DNA from: Cytophagales bacterium
GTDB lineage: Bacteria; Bacteroidota; Bacteroidia; Cytophagales; Cyclobacteriaceae
Direction: 5' to 3'
Length of the DNA: 64,000 nucleotides
Assembly (NCBI GenBank): GCA_022360015.1
Contig: JAKSDQ010000244.1
Coordinates: 62,001-126,000, forward strand
Below are positions 53,823 through 62,550 of the stretch, in pieces. The notes under the pieces are model-generated. The model was not told the DNA's origin and did no database searches. It worked only from the letters and a program-made list of their open reading frames with translations. Position numbers and translations under genes: made by a program. Each line of letters starts with the position of its first letter. Position 1 is the stretch's first letter.

Positions 53823-54209
53823 ATGGACGTCGTTAATTCAATTGGTAGGAGGAAGACATCAGTAGCCAGGATCTATCTTAAGCCCGGAAAAGGAGAAATA
53901 ACTGTCAACGACAAGTCACTGGAAACTTACTTTCCCACGGAAATATTACGGGTGGTAGTAAAGCAACCGTTGACCAAGGTGGAGGGAGCCGCTGATTATG
54001 ATATCAACATCAATGTAGGCGGTGGTGGATTTAAAGGTCAGGCCGAGGCAGTCAGGTTGGCTATTGCCAGGGCTCTTTGTGAGGTAAATCCTGAATTCCG
54101 CAGCCCTTTGAAATCAGAAGGTTTCCTTACCAGGGACCCCAGAATGGTTGAACGGAAAAAATATGGTAGAAGAAAGGCCAGAAGAAGATTTCAATTTAGT
54201 AAACGATAA
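53823..54209 (+). CDS. rpsI: 30S ribosomal protein S9
   Basis: Small-subunit protein of 128 residues: [20 protein letters not shown] at the start, the middle [19 protein letters not shown], and the basic tail ending FQFSKR, whose last Arg contacts the P-site tRNA. It is in the operon between L13 and S2. Confidence 0.97.
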   Translation: MDVVNSIGRRKTSVARIYLKPGKGEITVNDKSLETYFPTEILRVVVKQPLTKVEGAADYDININVGGGGFKGQAEAVRLAIARALCEVNPEFRSPLKSEGFLTRDPRMVERKKYGRRKARRRFQFSKR

Positions 54210-54230
54210 TATAACAATCATCACTTTTAA

Positions 54231-55106
54231 ATGGGTAATTTAAAATACAATGACTTACTGGATGCTGGTGTTCATTTTGGGCACTTGACGAGAAAGTGGG
54301 ATCCTAAAATGGCACCATATATCTTTATGGAAAGAAATGGTATCCATATTATCGATCTTAATAAGTCGCTTGTTTGCCTCGAAGAAGCATCCAACGCAAT
54401 CAAGCAGGTGGTAAGTTCGGGAAGGAAGGTCATGTTCGTCGCAACCAAAAAACAAGCAAAAAAACTGGTCGCTGAAGAAGCACAAAGATTAAGAATGCCC
54501 TTTGTTACTGAAAGATGGCTGGGTGGAATGCTCACCAACTTCAGCACCATCAGAAAGTCTTTGAAAAAGTTGTCTTCCATCGAAAAACTGATGAAAGATG
54601 AGGCTTACCAAAATCTTGCAAAAAGAGAAAGGTTAATGGTAAGCAGGGAGAAAACCAAGCTGGAAAGAATTCTTGGCGGTATATCGGACCTGACCCGTCT
54701 TCCGGCAGCTTTGTTTGTAGTGGATATCAAACGCGAACATATTGCTGTTAAAGAAGCTCAGAAACTAAATATTCCGGTTTATGCCATGGTTGACACTAAC
54801 TCCAACCCGGAACTGGTAGATTTCCCAATTCCCGCCAATGACGATGCTTTCAAATCCATTAGCCTGATTGTCTCTCAAATAGGTAAAACCATAGAAGAGG
54901 GGCTTATGGAAAGAAAGAAAGATAAGGATGAGGCCAAGCTAAGACAAGAGGAGGAAGCAAAAATCAAGATGGACAGCCAGGCCGGCAAAGAGACCGGAAC
55001 CGTAGAAGCACGGTCCGCTCAAGTTGTCGAGGTAGAAGCTGATGCCCCCGCCCCCGGAGCAAAGGAAAATGTGGCACCAGAGGGTAAGGAATCAGGCAAA
55101 GCATAA
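54231..55106 (+). CDS. rpsB: 30S ribosomal protein S2 with acidic C-terminal extension
   Basis: Small-subunit protein S2, 291 residues. The core has LLDAGVHFGHLTRKWDPKMA, VTERWLGGMLTNFSTIRKS, and IPVYAMVDTNSNPELVDFPI. After about residue 225 follows a charged, low-complexity tail (KDKDEAKLRQEEEAKIK, then a segment rich in Glu, Ala and Pro) longer than the usual family end. Its function, if any, is unknown. A terminator lies between it and tsf. Confidence 0.96.
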   Translation: MGNLKYNDLLDAGVHFGHLTRKWDPKMAPYIFMERNGIHIIDLNKSLVCLEEASNAIKQVVSSGRKVMFVATKKQAKKLVAEEAQRLRMPFVTERWLGGMLTNFSTIRKSLKKLSSIEKLMKDEAYQNLAKRERLMVSREKTKLERILGGISDLTRLPAALFVVDIKREHIAVKEAQKLNIPVYAMVDTNSNPELVDFPIPANDDAFKSISLIVSQIGKTIEEGLMERKKDKDEAKLRQEEEAKIKMDSQAGKETGTVEARSAQVVEVEADAPAPGAKENVAPEGKESGKA

Positions 55107-55139
55107 AAATACAGATCAGATATCATCACGTGATACAGA

Positions 55140-55174
55140 TTGAACATCGTTGACTATTCCGGTGTTCAATTTTT
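55140..55174 (+). terminator. Terminator between rpsB and tsf
   Basis: TTGAACATCG (55140-55149) pairs with CGGTGTTCAA (55160-55169), with one G-T wobble, followed by TTTTTG. It would stop or attenuate the ribosomal operon before tsf. Confidence 0.75.
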
Positions 55175-55228
55175 GTTAGCAACTAATTCAAATTACCTAT
55201 TCGTACATAACAAAATTTAACTAACACA

Positions 55229-56062
55229 ATGGCTATTACGGCGCAAGAAGTCAACAAACTGAGACAACAAACCGGGGCTGGTATGATGGACTGTAAAAAA
55301 GCACTTACCGAAGCTGCCGGAGACTTTGATAAAGCAATAGAGATTTTAAGAAAAAAAGGACAGAAAGTTTCTGCTTCCAGGTCTGACAGGGAAACCAGCG
55401 AAGGCTCTGTATTTATTAAAACCGCTGAAGGGGGCAAAGAAGCCACGTTAATAGCCCTCAACTGCGAAACAGACTTTGTAGCTAAGAATGAGGAATTTTT
55501 AGCACTTGGACAAGGTATTGTGGAAATAGCTGCTGTCAATAAGCCTGCCTCAGTCGAAGAATTAAAAAACCTTCAACTGGCAGACCTGTCTGTTTCTGAA
55601 AAAATCATTGAATTGATCGGAAAAATCGGTGAAAAAATTGAAATCAGCGCCTACGAACGTATTACTGGTGAACAGGTAATACCCTACGTACATGCAGGTA
55701 ATAAGCTAGGTGTATTGGTGGCTTTGAAAGGTGTTAATGGTGATGATGAAACAGAGGCAGGCAGAAATGTTGCCATGCAAATTGCAGCTATGAATCCTTT
55801 GGCGGTCGATAAAGACGGTGTGGATCAAACTTTGGTTAACAAGGAAATTGAGATCGGCAAGGAACAGGCCCTGGCAGAAGGCAAACCTGAAAACATCGTG
55901 GAAAAGATTGCCATGGGCAAACTAAATAAATTCTTCAAAGAAAACACCCTGTTGAATCAGGCATTTGTCAAGGACTCATCCATGACTGTTGCCAAATACC
56001 TGGAAAGCGTAAAAACAGGTCTAACAGTAGCGTCTTTTAAAAGGATTTCTATTGGCGGATAA
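55229..56062 (+). CDS. tsf: Elongation factor Ts
   Basis: Nucleotide-exchange factor for EF-Tu, 277 residues. The N-terminal UBA-type motif VNKLRQQTGAGMMDCKKALT, the core LNCETDFVAKNEEF (with the catalytic TDFVA), and MQIAAMNPLAV are all standard. It lies 122 bases after rpsB, past a terminator, so it may have its own promoter or be under partial read-through. Confidence 0.97.
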   Translation: MAITAQEVNKLRQQTGAGMMDCKKALTEAAGDFDKAIEILRKKGQKVSASRSDRETSEGSVFIKTAEGGKEATLIALNCETDFVAKNEEFLALGQGIVEIAAVNKPASVEELKNLQLADLSVSEKIIELIGKIGEKIEISAYERITGEQVIPYVHAGNKLGVLVALKGVNGDDETEAGRNVAMQIAAMNPLAVDKDGVDQTLVNKEIEIGKEQALAEGKPENIVEKIAMGKLNKFFKENTLLNQAFVKDSSMTVAKYLESVKTGLTVASFKRISIGG

Positions 56063-56365
56063 CCGGTATTTGGTTATAGACAAGGTGTTTTTCTCCCATA
56101 AATAGCGTAAGCGTCTTGTTACCGTTGCTTGACGTTTACGGTTGAAATTCTTTATCCCTTGGTATCTCCTATGTTGAAAAGCAAGGCCAAGCGCTGTTTT
56201 TTGATATAGGACGACACTAAAGCTCAAACAACTTTGTGGAAAACGTTATACAAGAGCCACTTCTATTATTAACCATAACCTTAGTGACTCTTCGTGTCTC
56301 CGTGACTTCGTGGTTAAAAAAGCCCCCCCACAGAGACAGCAGCCCACAAAAAATTAAAAAAAATA
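56063..56365. other. Intergenic region with a dispersed-repeat-like segment
   Basis: 303 bases between tsf and the converging nitroreductase. The part at 56281-56316 (including cttcgtgtctccgtgacttc and cgtggttaaaaa) is of a type commonly scattered between genes in Bacteroidota; I recall this as a recurring motif but cannot check it here. No reading frame was found. Confidence 0.4.
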
Positions 56366-57388
56366 CTATTTAGTCGACTCTATCCCAGACTCCTGCAACT
56401 CAATGGTTTGCGGACTTTTATCCTCATAAGTCACCCGGTGGATAGATCTCCGAAACGGGTAGGGCATGAATTCAGAGTAACCCAACCTTATCAGCAACAA
56501 AGGTTGTTGATTATCAGGAAGTCCTAAATATGCGGCCAGTTTTTTTCTGACTTCAATTTCTTCGCAAGGCATATTCAGATGTGCATGTTTAATATTCAGG
56601 ACTGTAGCGGTAAGTGCTACCCTTTCAAAGGCCCTTCCCAGGTTTATCCAGTTTTTCTTTTGATTTGACTCTGCGATAAAAACCATCATTGCCGAAGAGG
56701 ACTTTACCAGCTTTTCAACCCTTTTAGCTTCTCCCGATGGTTTAATTAGCCTCATTATCAACCTTCCTAGCCAGCTTGGAACAGAGGGGAAACCCATTGA
56801 AGCCGTGTATAGTCCATCACCTGTTTGCTTTGCTTCCCGGGTATTAAACCTGATCCAATAAATAAGTTCATGCTTGAATGAGTTATTTGAAAATCGCAAA
56901 AAACTGGCTTCCTTGATAAATTCAATCAATGGCAGAATTTCCTGTTGCCCGGAAAAAACAAGGGTTCTTACCCCTTCATAATGTGCAGCATTTTGCAAAG
57001 CTTTCATGTCTTCTCCCGGGATTTTGCGTCCTTTATAACGATTTCGGGTAGACTGTCTGTTATCTATGGCCTCAAACAGCCGGTTGTCCAGATCAACGCG
57101 GCCCTCGGTTAACCTGATCCGGATACATTCATTGTTTTCCAGGGGAGGGAAATAATCAATATCCGCCCGATAGCCAAAGTGATTGGCGGCAATGACCAGA
57201 TTTTCTACCGCACAACCCAAGCTGATAAACAGCGCATGGTCGTCCTGATCCGCCATTGGCAACCTGCGGTTATAATCCGGGAATACTTTTATTACATTGT
57301 TTCGGTAGGCAAATCTCCAGGGCTGTGTATTGTGAACTGAGGGTGCCTTAATGGCATATTTGATTAGTAGTTCAATGATATTCCGCAT
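56366..57388 (-). CDS. Acg-like nitroreductase-family flavoprotein
   Basis: FMN-binding nitroreductase-fold protein of 340 residues with the duplicated layout of Acg-type proteins: IKAPSVHNTQPWRFAYRNNV near the start (the FMN-contacting SVHNTQPW motif), IDNRQSTRNRYKGRKIP, and IRLGYSEFMPYPFRRSIHRV at the end. In mycobacteria, Acg may bind flavin without reductase activity; here the function is not known. It is a single gene upstream of the converging tsf. Confidence 0.82.
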   Translation of the reverse strand: MRNIIELLIKYAIKAPSVHNTQPWRFAYRNNVIKVFPDYNRRLPMADQDDHALFISLGCAVENLVIAANHFGYRADIDYFPPLENNECIRIRLTEGRVDLDNRLFEAIDNRQSTRNRYKGRKIPGEDMKALQNAAHYEGVRTLVFSGQQEILPLIEFIKEASFLRFSNNSFKHELIYWIRFNTREAKQTGDGLYTASMGFPSVPSWLGRLIMRLIKPSGEAKRVEKLVKSSSAMMVFIAESNQKKNWINLGRAFERVALTATVLNIKHAHLNMPCEEIEVRKKLAAYLGLPDNQQPLLLIRLGYSEFMPYPFRRSIHRVTYEDKSPQTIELQESGIESTK

Positions 57389-57530
57389 GACTTAGAAGCA
57401 GTTACAGTTAAGTTTCAAGCTAACATTTTTGAATAAAGATCGAAATGATATGGATCAGCACACGTGTTGATTTGGCTTACCAATCCTCTTTTGACATAAA
57501 TCCGGACCACGGCTGTAAGATTTGGTGATC

Positions 57531-57950
57531 TTACCCAATTGTCGCAATGCATTTCAGTTCAATGGCTATGGGGGTCGGCAGGCTACTGACCTCTACAGTT
57601 GTGCGGCAGGGCTGATTGTCTTTGAAATATGCTGCATAAACTTTATTGTATTTTTTAAAATCATCTTTCATGTTAGTCAAAAACACGGTAACATCCACGA
57701 GCCTATCCCAGGATGAACCGGCGTCTTCAAGAATGAGTTTTACGTTGTTAAAAACCGAATGACACTGTTTTTCAATGTCATATTCAACTATAGTCCCCTG
57801 CTCGTCCAAAGTCACACCCGGAATTTGCCTGGTGCCTCTTTCCCGGGGCCCTACCCCGGACAAAAACAATAAATTACCTACGCGCCGGGCGTGTGGATAT
57901 AATCCTACAGGTTCCGGGGCTTTGTCCGAATTCAAAATATGATCTGCCAT
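57531..57950 (-). CDS. RidA-family protein (reactive enamine/imine deaminase type)
   Basis: Protein of 139 residues of the YjgF/YER057c/UK114 family, which as a trimer often removes reactive 2-aminoacrylate-like enamines. Segments include PVGLYPHARRVGNLLFLSGV, DVTVFLTNMKDDFKKYNKV and the catalytic-type QPCRTTVEVSSLPTPIAIEL. The Arg that binds the carboxylate is present in CRTTVEV. It is third in the pepP operon. Individual substrates vary within the family. Confidence 0.9.
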   Translation of the reverse strand: MADHILNSDKAPEPVGLYPHARRVGNLLFLSGVGPRERGTRQIPGVTLDEQGTIVEYDIEKQCHSVFNNVKLILEDAGSSWDRLVDVTVFLTNMKDDFKKYNKVYAAYFKDNQPCRTTVEVSSLPTPIAIELKCIATIG

Positions 57951-57970
57951 TTTCCTTTTTTTAGTAACTT

Positions 57971-58243
57971 TCAGGTAACCGGATTTCTCGGGATCTGATC
58001 ATACCTGTTGGGTATGCTTAATCTGTCTTTTACTTGAGTGTAAAACAAAAACCCCTTGCAACTGGTCATATATTTCCAAACCTTTGTAAATACACCTGCC
58101 GGCGCTTCTGCAACCAATGCGTTTCCCATTTTTGCCATTAACCCTGAAAAGTCATCAGGATCAATTTTAATAATGGCCCCTGAGGCCTTGATGGCATTTT
58201 GAATGGCTTGCCAGGCTGCCGCAACCCCTGCTGCTCCGCTCAT
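57971..58243 (-). CDS. Uncharacterised small protein in the pepP-RidA operon
   Basis: A 90-residue protein, with Ala- and Lys-rich helices (MSGAAGVAAAWQAIQNAIKA, then GLMAKMGNALVAEAPAGVFT), no signal peptide and no known motif. It lies 7 bases after pepP and 20 bases before the RidA gene, so it is surely co-transcribed. I do not recognise the family. Confidence 0.65.
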   Translation of the reverse strand: MSGAAGVAAAWQAIQNAIKASGAIIKIDPDDFSGLMAKMGNALVAEAPAGVFTKVWKYMTSCKGFLFYTQVKDRLSIPNRYDQIPRNPVT

Positions 58244-58250
58244 AATTTAT

Positions 58251-59543
58251 TTACTTTGTGTTCATGATTTCTTCAATTTCTTCCGCTTCAACGGGTATTT
58301 GCTTCATTAAGTTTAAGGTCCCCTTTTCGGTAATCAACACATTATCTTCCAGGCGTATTCCCAGGTTTTCCTCCCTGATATATATGCCCGGCTCCACAGT
58401 AAAAACATTCCCTGCGCGCATCGGCTGACTTAAGCTACCCACATCGTGTACATCCAATCCCAGGTGGTGGGAGGTGCCATGCATAAAGTATTTCTTGTAG
58501 GCCGGATTTTCCGGATCCTGATTTTTTATAGCTGTTTTATCCAGTAGTTTTAAGCCCAACAGTTCACTTTCCATAATTTTTCCAACCTCCTCGTGATAGG
58601 CTTTTATGGTATTCCCCGGTGCCAGCATTCCGGCCGCTTCATTTTTGACCTTGAGTACGGCATTGTATACTGCTTTTTGTCTATCCGTAAACCGGCCGCT
58701 GACAGGAATAGCCCTGGTCATATCAGCATTGTAATTCGCATACTCTGCCCCTACATCCATTAGCAACACATCACCGGCCTGGCACACTTTGTTGTTTTCG
58801 ATATAGTGCAAAACACAGGCATTTAATCCCGAAGCGATAATCGGGGCATAAGCAAATCCTCGCGACCGGTTGCTAACAAATTCGTGTATGTATTCCGCTT
58901 CAATTTCATACTCCATTACACCTGGCTTTACAAATTCCAACACCCGCCGGAATCCACCGGCCGTAATATCACAGGCCTTTTGCAGTAAAGTGATTTCTAT
59001 CTCTGATTTCACAGATCGCAAATCGCGCATGATTGGCGCCAGTCTTTCATAGCAATGTAATGGGAAGCGTTTTTTACACCAGTTGATAAACCTTTCATCC
59101 CTGGTTTCCACAACATTATCAGCCCTGCTATGTTCATTAGCGTTGAGGTAAATATACTCGGCCTGCTCCATCAGGAGTGGTAACATCTTCTCAAGTTCGG
59201 TGTTCGGAAAAACGCTTTTTATCCCACTGATCTCAGTAGCTTCTTCCCTGGTAAGCTTATGCCCTTCCCAGATAGCTATTAACTCACTGGTTTCTTTAAC
59301 AAACAAGATCTCTCTGAATTTTTCTTCATAAAAATCCGGCATCAATACCAGCGTTGTTTCCTCCTGATCAATGCCAGAAAGATAAAAAAGATCGTTATTT
59401 TGTCTGAAAGGCATAGTACCGTCCGCATTGGTAGGCATAATATCATTGGCATTTAATACTGCAATGCTGTTAGTTTTTAGCTGTTTTATCAAATTGGACC
59501 GGTTTAATTTGAATAGTCCTGCGCCAATGGGTAAATATTTCAT
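58251..59543 (-). CDS. Xaa-Pro aminopeptidase (M24B family)
   Basis: Cytoplasmic dimanganese peptidase that removes the residue before proline; 430 residues. The N-terminal creatinase-like domain contains NSIAVLNANDIMPTNADGTM. The catalytic domain has all five metal ligands in the order Asp (LLMDVGAEYANY), Asp (NADMTRAIPVSG), His (MHGTSHHLGLDVHDVG), Glu (TVEPGIYI), Glu (GIRLEDNVLI). The ATG at 59543 (MKYLPIGAGLF) fits other Bacteroidota members better than one at 59567. First gene of a three-gene operon. Confidence 0.93.
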   Translation of the reverse strand: MKYLPIGAGLFKLNRSNLIKQLKTNSIAVLNANDIMPTNADGTMPFRQNNDLFYLSGIDQEETTLVLMPDFYEEKFREILFVKETSELIAIWEGHKLTREEATEISGIKSVFPNTELEKMLPLLMEQAEYIYLNANEHSRADNVVETRDERFINWCKKRFPLHCYERLAPIMRDLRSVKSEIEITLLQKACDITAGGFRRVLEFVKPGVMEYEIEAEYIHEFVSNRSRGFAYAPIIASGLNACVLHYIENNKVCQAGDVLLMDVGAEYANYNADMTRAIPVSGRFTDRQKAVYNAVLKVKNEAAGMLAPGNTIKAYHEEVGKIMESELLGLKLLDKTAIKNQDPENPAYKKYFMHGTSHHLGLDVHDVGSLSQPMRAGNVFTVEPGIYIREENLGIRLEDNVLITEKGTLNLMKQIPVEAEEIEEIMNTK

Positions 59544-59658
59544 AAATAAAACAAACTTTTTGTCCATGTTTTCCGTGAATTTAACAAATAATATGGCATG
59601 TTGATTTGATTATTATTTATTAACTTGGTAATTACATAATAAAATTTGTCGGTGTATA

Positions 59659-61203
59659 ATGCGGTTTCATTACCATTTATTCATGCTGTTTTCGCTGATA
59701 CCTGTCTGTCTTTCCGCACAGGAATCGGGCCGGTATTGGGTTAACTTTGCCGACAAAGGGTATTTTCCCGAATTAAAACCTGCGATTTCTTCCGAAACGA
59801 TCGGTAATCGAAAGAAATTGGGGCTGGATCTGTTCCAGCAAAGTGATCTACCGTTAAATCAGACATACATAGACAGCCTGGTATATTATGGTATCGAACC
59901 TATACATCGCTCGAAATGGTTAAATGCTGTCAGTGCCGAAATTCCATCGGAAATCATCAAAAAAATTGAATCACTGGATTTTGTGGATGCCGTTTCCAGG
60001 GTGGATGGGCGGATGAAAGTGCTGCATGTAAATGACCACGTCAATCCGGAGTACACGGTCGTCTTGGACCAGATCAATGCGCATGCTATAAAAGCGCAAG
60101 GGTTGGATGGCAGCGGGGTTAAAATCGGAATTATTGATGTGGGGTATTTTGGCGCTAAAATCAATGCCAGCCTGAAACCGATTTTTGCCGATGGACGCGT
60201 GTTGGGTTTCAGGGATTATTTACAGCCCGATAACGTTAAACCTTTCAGCAATCTTCAGCCTTTCTCCAATTCCCACGGTACAACCGTTTGGAAAATGGTA
60301 GCCGGGTATAACAAATCTTCCAACACACAATATGGTTTGGCCACAGGCTCGGGATATTATCTGGCAAGGACCGATAATACCAATTATGAGTACCGGGGTG
60401 AAGAGGATTATTGGATTGAAGCCATAGAATGGTTAGATAGCCTGGGTGTGCGCCTGGTAAATACGTCTTTGGGTTATTCTTTGGGCTTTGATGATCCGAA
60501 AGAAAACTACCGCCCGGAGGAAATGGATGGAAAATCCAGTAAAATTTCTATCGCTGCCCATATAGCGGCTGAGGAGAAAGGTATGTTGATTGTTGTGGCG
60601 GCAGGCAATGAAGGACACGACCCCGACTGGCGGGTGGTTTCGGCACCGGCAGATGCGGAAGGTGTCATTTCTGTAGGTGCTACTGTTGCAGGAAGTTATG
60701 CCAAAATTCGTTATAGTGCCCTGGGGCCTGATTTTTTAGATTACATTAAACCAAATATTGCCTGTTTTTCAAACAACGGCACTTCATTTTCAGCCCCTAT
60801 CATCACCGGCCTGGCAGCTTGCATTATGCAAAAAAACCCGGAGCTGACCAATCATGAAGTCAAAGAAATCATCGAACGCTCGGGTAACCTGTATCCATTT
60901 GGAAATAACTACGTGGGTTATGGCGTGCCGGATAGCTACCGGATTGTAAAGTTGATAGAAGACATCGGCCATGACTTCAACAGAAGTGAAAAGGTATGGG
61001 CTAAAAACAATCACTACAATCTCCCTATCAACTCAGAGCAAGAAGAAAGAGTGGTTGTTTTTCACAAAAAAAACGCTTTCGCCGTTATCAATCAGCAGGA
61101 ACTCATCCACAAAGAAAACAAACTAAAAATCCACCGCCCCGAAGGCTGCCGGCAAAGTACCATAGCCCTGAAACATCGTGTAATAGAAATCATCTGGCCC
61201 TAA
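59659..61203 (+). CDS. Subtilisin-like serine protease (S8)
   Basis: Exported protease of 514 residues with a short signal peptide (MRFHYHLFMLFSLIPVCLS) and a propeptide-like region to about 140. The triad is complete: Asp160 (IGIIDVGYFG), His206 (NSHGTTVWKMVAG), Ser376 (NGTSFSAPIITGLAA), with oxyanion Asn317 (VVAAGNEGH). No T9SS domain follows, so the mature enzyme should stay in the periplasm or be secreted by another route. Short C-terminal domain after about 460. Substrates are unknown. Confidence 0.92.
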   Translation: MRFHYHLFMLFSLIPVCLSAQESGRYWVNFADKGYFPELKPAISSETIGNRKKLGLDLFQQSDLPLNQTYIDSLVYYGIEPIHRSKWLNAVSAEIPSEIIKKIESLDFVDAVSRVDGRMKVLHVNDHVNPEYTVVLDQINAHAIKAQGLDGSGVKIGIIDVGYFGAKINASLKPIFADGRVLGFRDYLQPDNVKPFSNLQPFSNSHGTTVWKMVAGYNKSSNTQYGLATGSGYYLARTDNTNYEYRGEEDYWIEAIEWLDSLGVRLVNTSLGYSLGFDDPKENYRPEEMDGKSSKISIAAHIAAEEKGMLIVVAAGNEGHDPDWRVVSAPADAEGVISVGATVAGSYAKIRYSALGPDFLDYIKPNIACFSNNGTSFSAPIITGLAACIMQKNPELTNHEVKEIIERSGNLYPFGNNYVGYGVPDSYRIVKLIEDIGHDFNRSEKVWAKNNHYNLPINSEQEERVVVFHKKNAFAVINQQELIHKENKLKIHRPEGCRQSTIALKHRVIEIIWP

Positions 61204-61204
61204 C

Positions 61205-61226
61205 CTCACACCCAAACCCACTCTCA
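61205..61226. repeat. Intergenic repeat unit, copy 2 (inverted)
   Basis: On the minus strand TGAGAGTGGGTTTGGGTGTG plus two bases, the partner of 52190-52211 with about three mismatches. It starts two bases after the protease stop. Confidence 0.45.
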
Positions 61227-61233
61227 CGCTCGA

Positions 61234-62370
61234 TTATCCTATTTCGATGGTAACATCATCAGTCAAAGGGTGCCCGACACAGGTAAGTACGTAACCTTCT
61301 TCGCGTTCATCCTGGGAGAGGCCTTCGTCTTCATCCATTTTAACCTTGCCCGAGAGGCATTTTCCGCGGCAGGCGGTGCATAATCCGGCCTGACAGGAAT
61401 ATGGTAAGTCGATATTTTCATCCAGGGCTGTTTCCAAGATGGTTTTCCCGGGTTCTACGGTAATACTATATTCCTCGCCTTCGTACTTGATTTTAACCGT
61501 TCTGGTTTTTAGCTTGGCTTCGCCCTCCTGGTCAGCTTTATCTTCTTTGTCGATAGTGCCGGCTACGAAGCTCTCTTTAATGATCTTGTCCCTGGTGACG
61601 TTGTGTCGGGCCAGCAATGTTTCCACGTTATTCATCATTCCTTCCGGCCCGCACATAAGGTAGGTGGTTTTTTCCTCGCCCCAATCCGGGATCCTTTCCA
61701 GCAATTTAGTCAGCATCTCATGGTTAAGCAAACCTGAATGGCCTTGCCAGTTCATCGGCGCCTCATCCAAAATATGGATTACCTGCAACCTGCCTTCGTG
61801 CCGGGTTTGCCACTTATCCAATTCGGCCTTAAAAATGATAGAGTCGATGTTCCGGTTGGCGTAAATTAGTGATACAACGCTTTCAGGCTCCTGGGTAAGG
61901 ATTGATTTCATCAAGCTCATCATTGGTGTGATACCACTGCCTCCGGCAAACATGATAATGTGCCTTTTATCGCCCGGGTCAAATTCTGTGGTAAAATTAC
62001 CCATAGGTTCCATGACCCTAACCGAATCGCCGACATTCAGGTAATCGGGCAGGTAATTGGACATTAATCCCCCTTCCACTCTTTTGATGGTAACAGCAAT
62101 GTCTTCGTCAATGCCTGGCGCACTGCAAAATGAGTACGATCTTCTTACTTCCTTTCCATCAATTTGCCGGATGATGGTAATGAACTGCCCTGATTTGTAA
62201 GACATTTCAGGTGCTGGCATCTCAAAAACAATCGATATAGCATCCTTTGTTTCACGGACTATATTTTTTACTTTTAAATTATAGTAATGGCTGTTGGAAG
62301 GTTTCCCATCTTCCAGGCCAACTGAATGCTGCTTCTTATCTTTATTTTTTTTAAAAAATCCAAACGCCAT
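61234..62370 (-). CDS. Flavin- and 2Fe-2S-containing NAD(P)H reductase (PaaE-like)
   Basis: Electron-transfer reductase of 378 residues: FAD-binding domain with RRSYSFCSAP (RxYS type), a NAD(P)-binding domain with MFAGGSGITPMMSLMKSIL and YLMCGPEGMMN, and a C-terminal plant-type ferredoxin domain with the cluster cysteines in SCQAGLCTACRGKC and a fourth in VLTCVGHP. The order FNR-ferredoxin matches the phenylacetyl-CoA epoxidase reductase PaaE and related oxygenase reductases. No paa oxygenase genes are nearby, so the partner is unknown. It is divergent from purB. Confidence 0.9.
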   Translation of the reverse strand: MAFGFFKKNKDKKQHSVGLEDGKPSNSHYYNLKVKNIVRETKDAISIVFEMPAPEMSYKSGQFITIIRQIDGKEVRRSYSFCSAPGIDEDIAVTIKRVEGGLMSNYLPDYLNVGDSVRVMEPMGNFTTEFDPGDKRHIIMFAGGSGITPMMSLMKSILTQEPESVVSLIYANRNIDSIIFKAELDKWQTRHEGRLQVIHILDEAPMNWQGHSGLLNHEMLTKLLERIPDWGEEKTTYLMCGPEGMMNNVETLLARHNVTRDKIIKESFVAGTIDKEDKADQEGEAKLKTRTVKIKYEGEEYSITVEPGKTILETALDENIDLPYSCQAGLCTACRGKCLSGKVKMDEDEGLSQDEREEGYVLTCVGHPLTDDVTIEIG

Positions 62371-62372
62371 GT

Positions 62373-62420
62373 CAAAACTATATTATGCCTTCACTCAATA
62401 CTGATTTCCTGGCAAAACTA
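62373..62420 (-). promoter_or_regulatory. Tandem -7 elements for the reductase gene
   Basis: CAAAACTA (minus strand TAGTTTTG) occurs twice, at 62373-62380 and 62413-62420. The nearer one would give a leaderless message starting at the ATG at 62370; the farther one an about 38-base leader. Confidence 0.4.
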
Positions 62421-62519
62421 ATAAATATCACCTAATATCAGGGGCAAATTATCATATTAATAGTGCCAATAATTTATCAACATCCAGGAAGGGATTAGGT
62501 TCTTTTTCAGGGATAAATT

Positions 62520-62546
62520 TATACTTTTGTCTTCTCCAAAAGTATA
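62520..62546. promoter_or_regulatory. 10-base inverted repeat overlapping the purB -7 element
   Basis: TATACTTTTG (62520-62529) and CAAAAGTATA (62537-62546) form a perfect dyad with seven bases between. Its left arm contains TACTTTTG, a match to TAnnTTTG (62522-62529), and its right arm ends four bases before the purB ATG. It could be a repressor operator or a leader hairpin. Confidence 0.6.
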
Positions 62547-62550
62547 AAAT

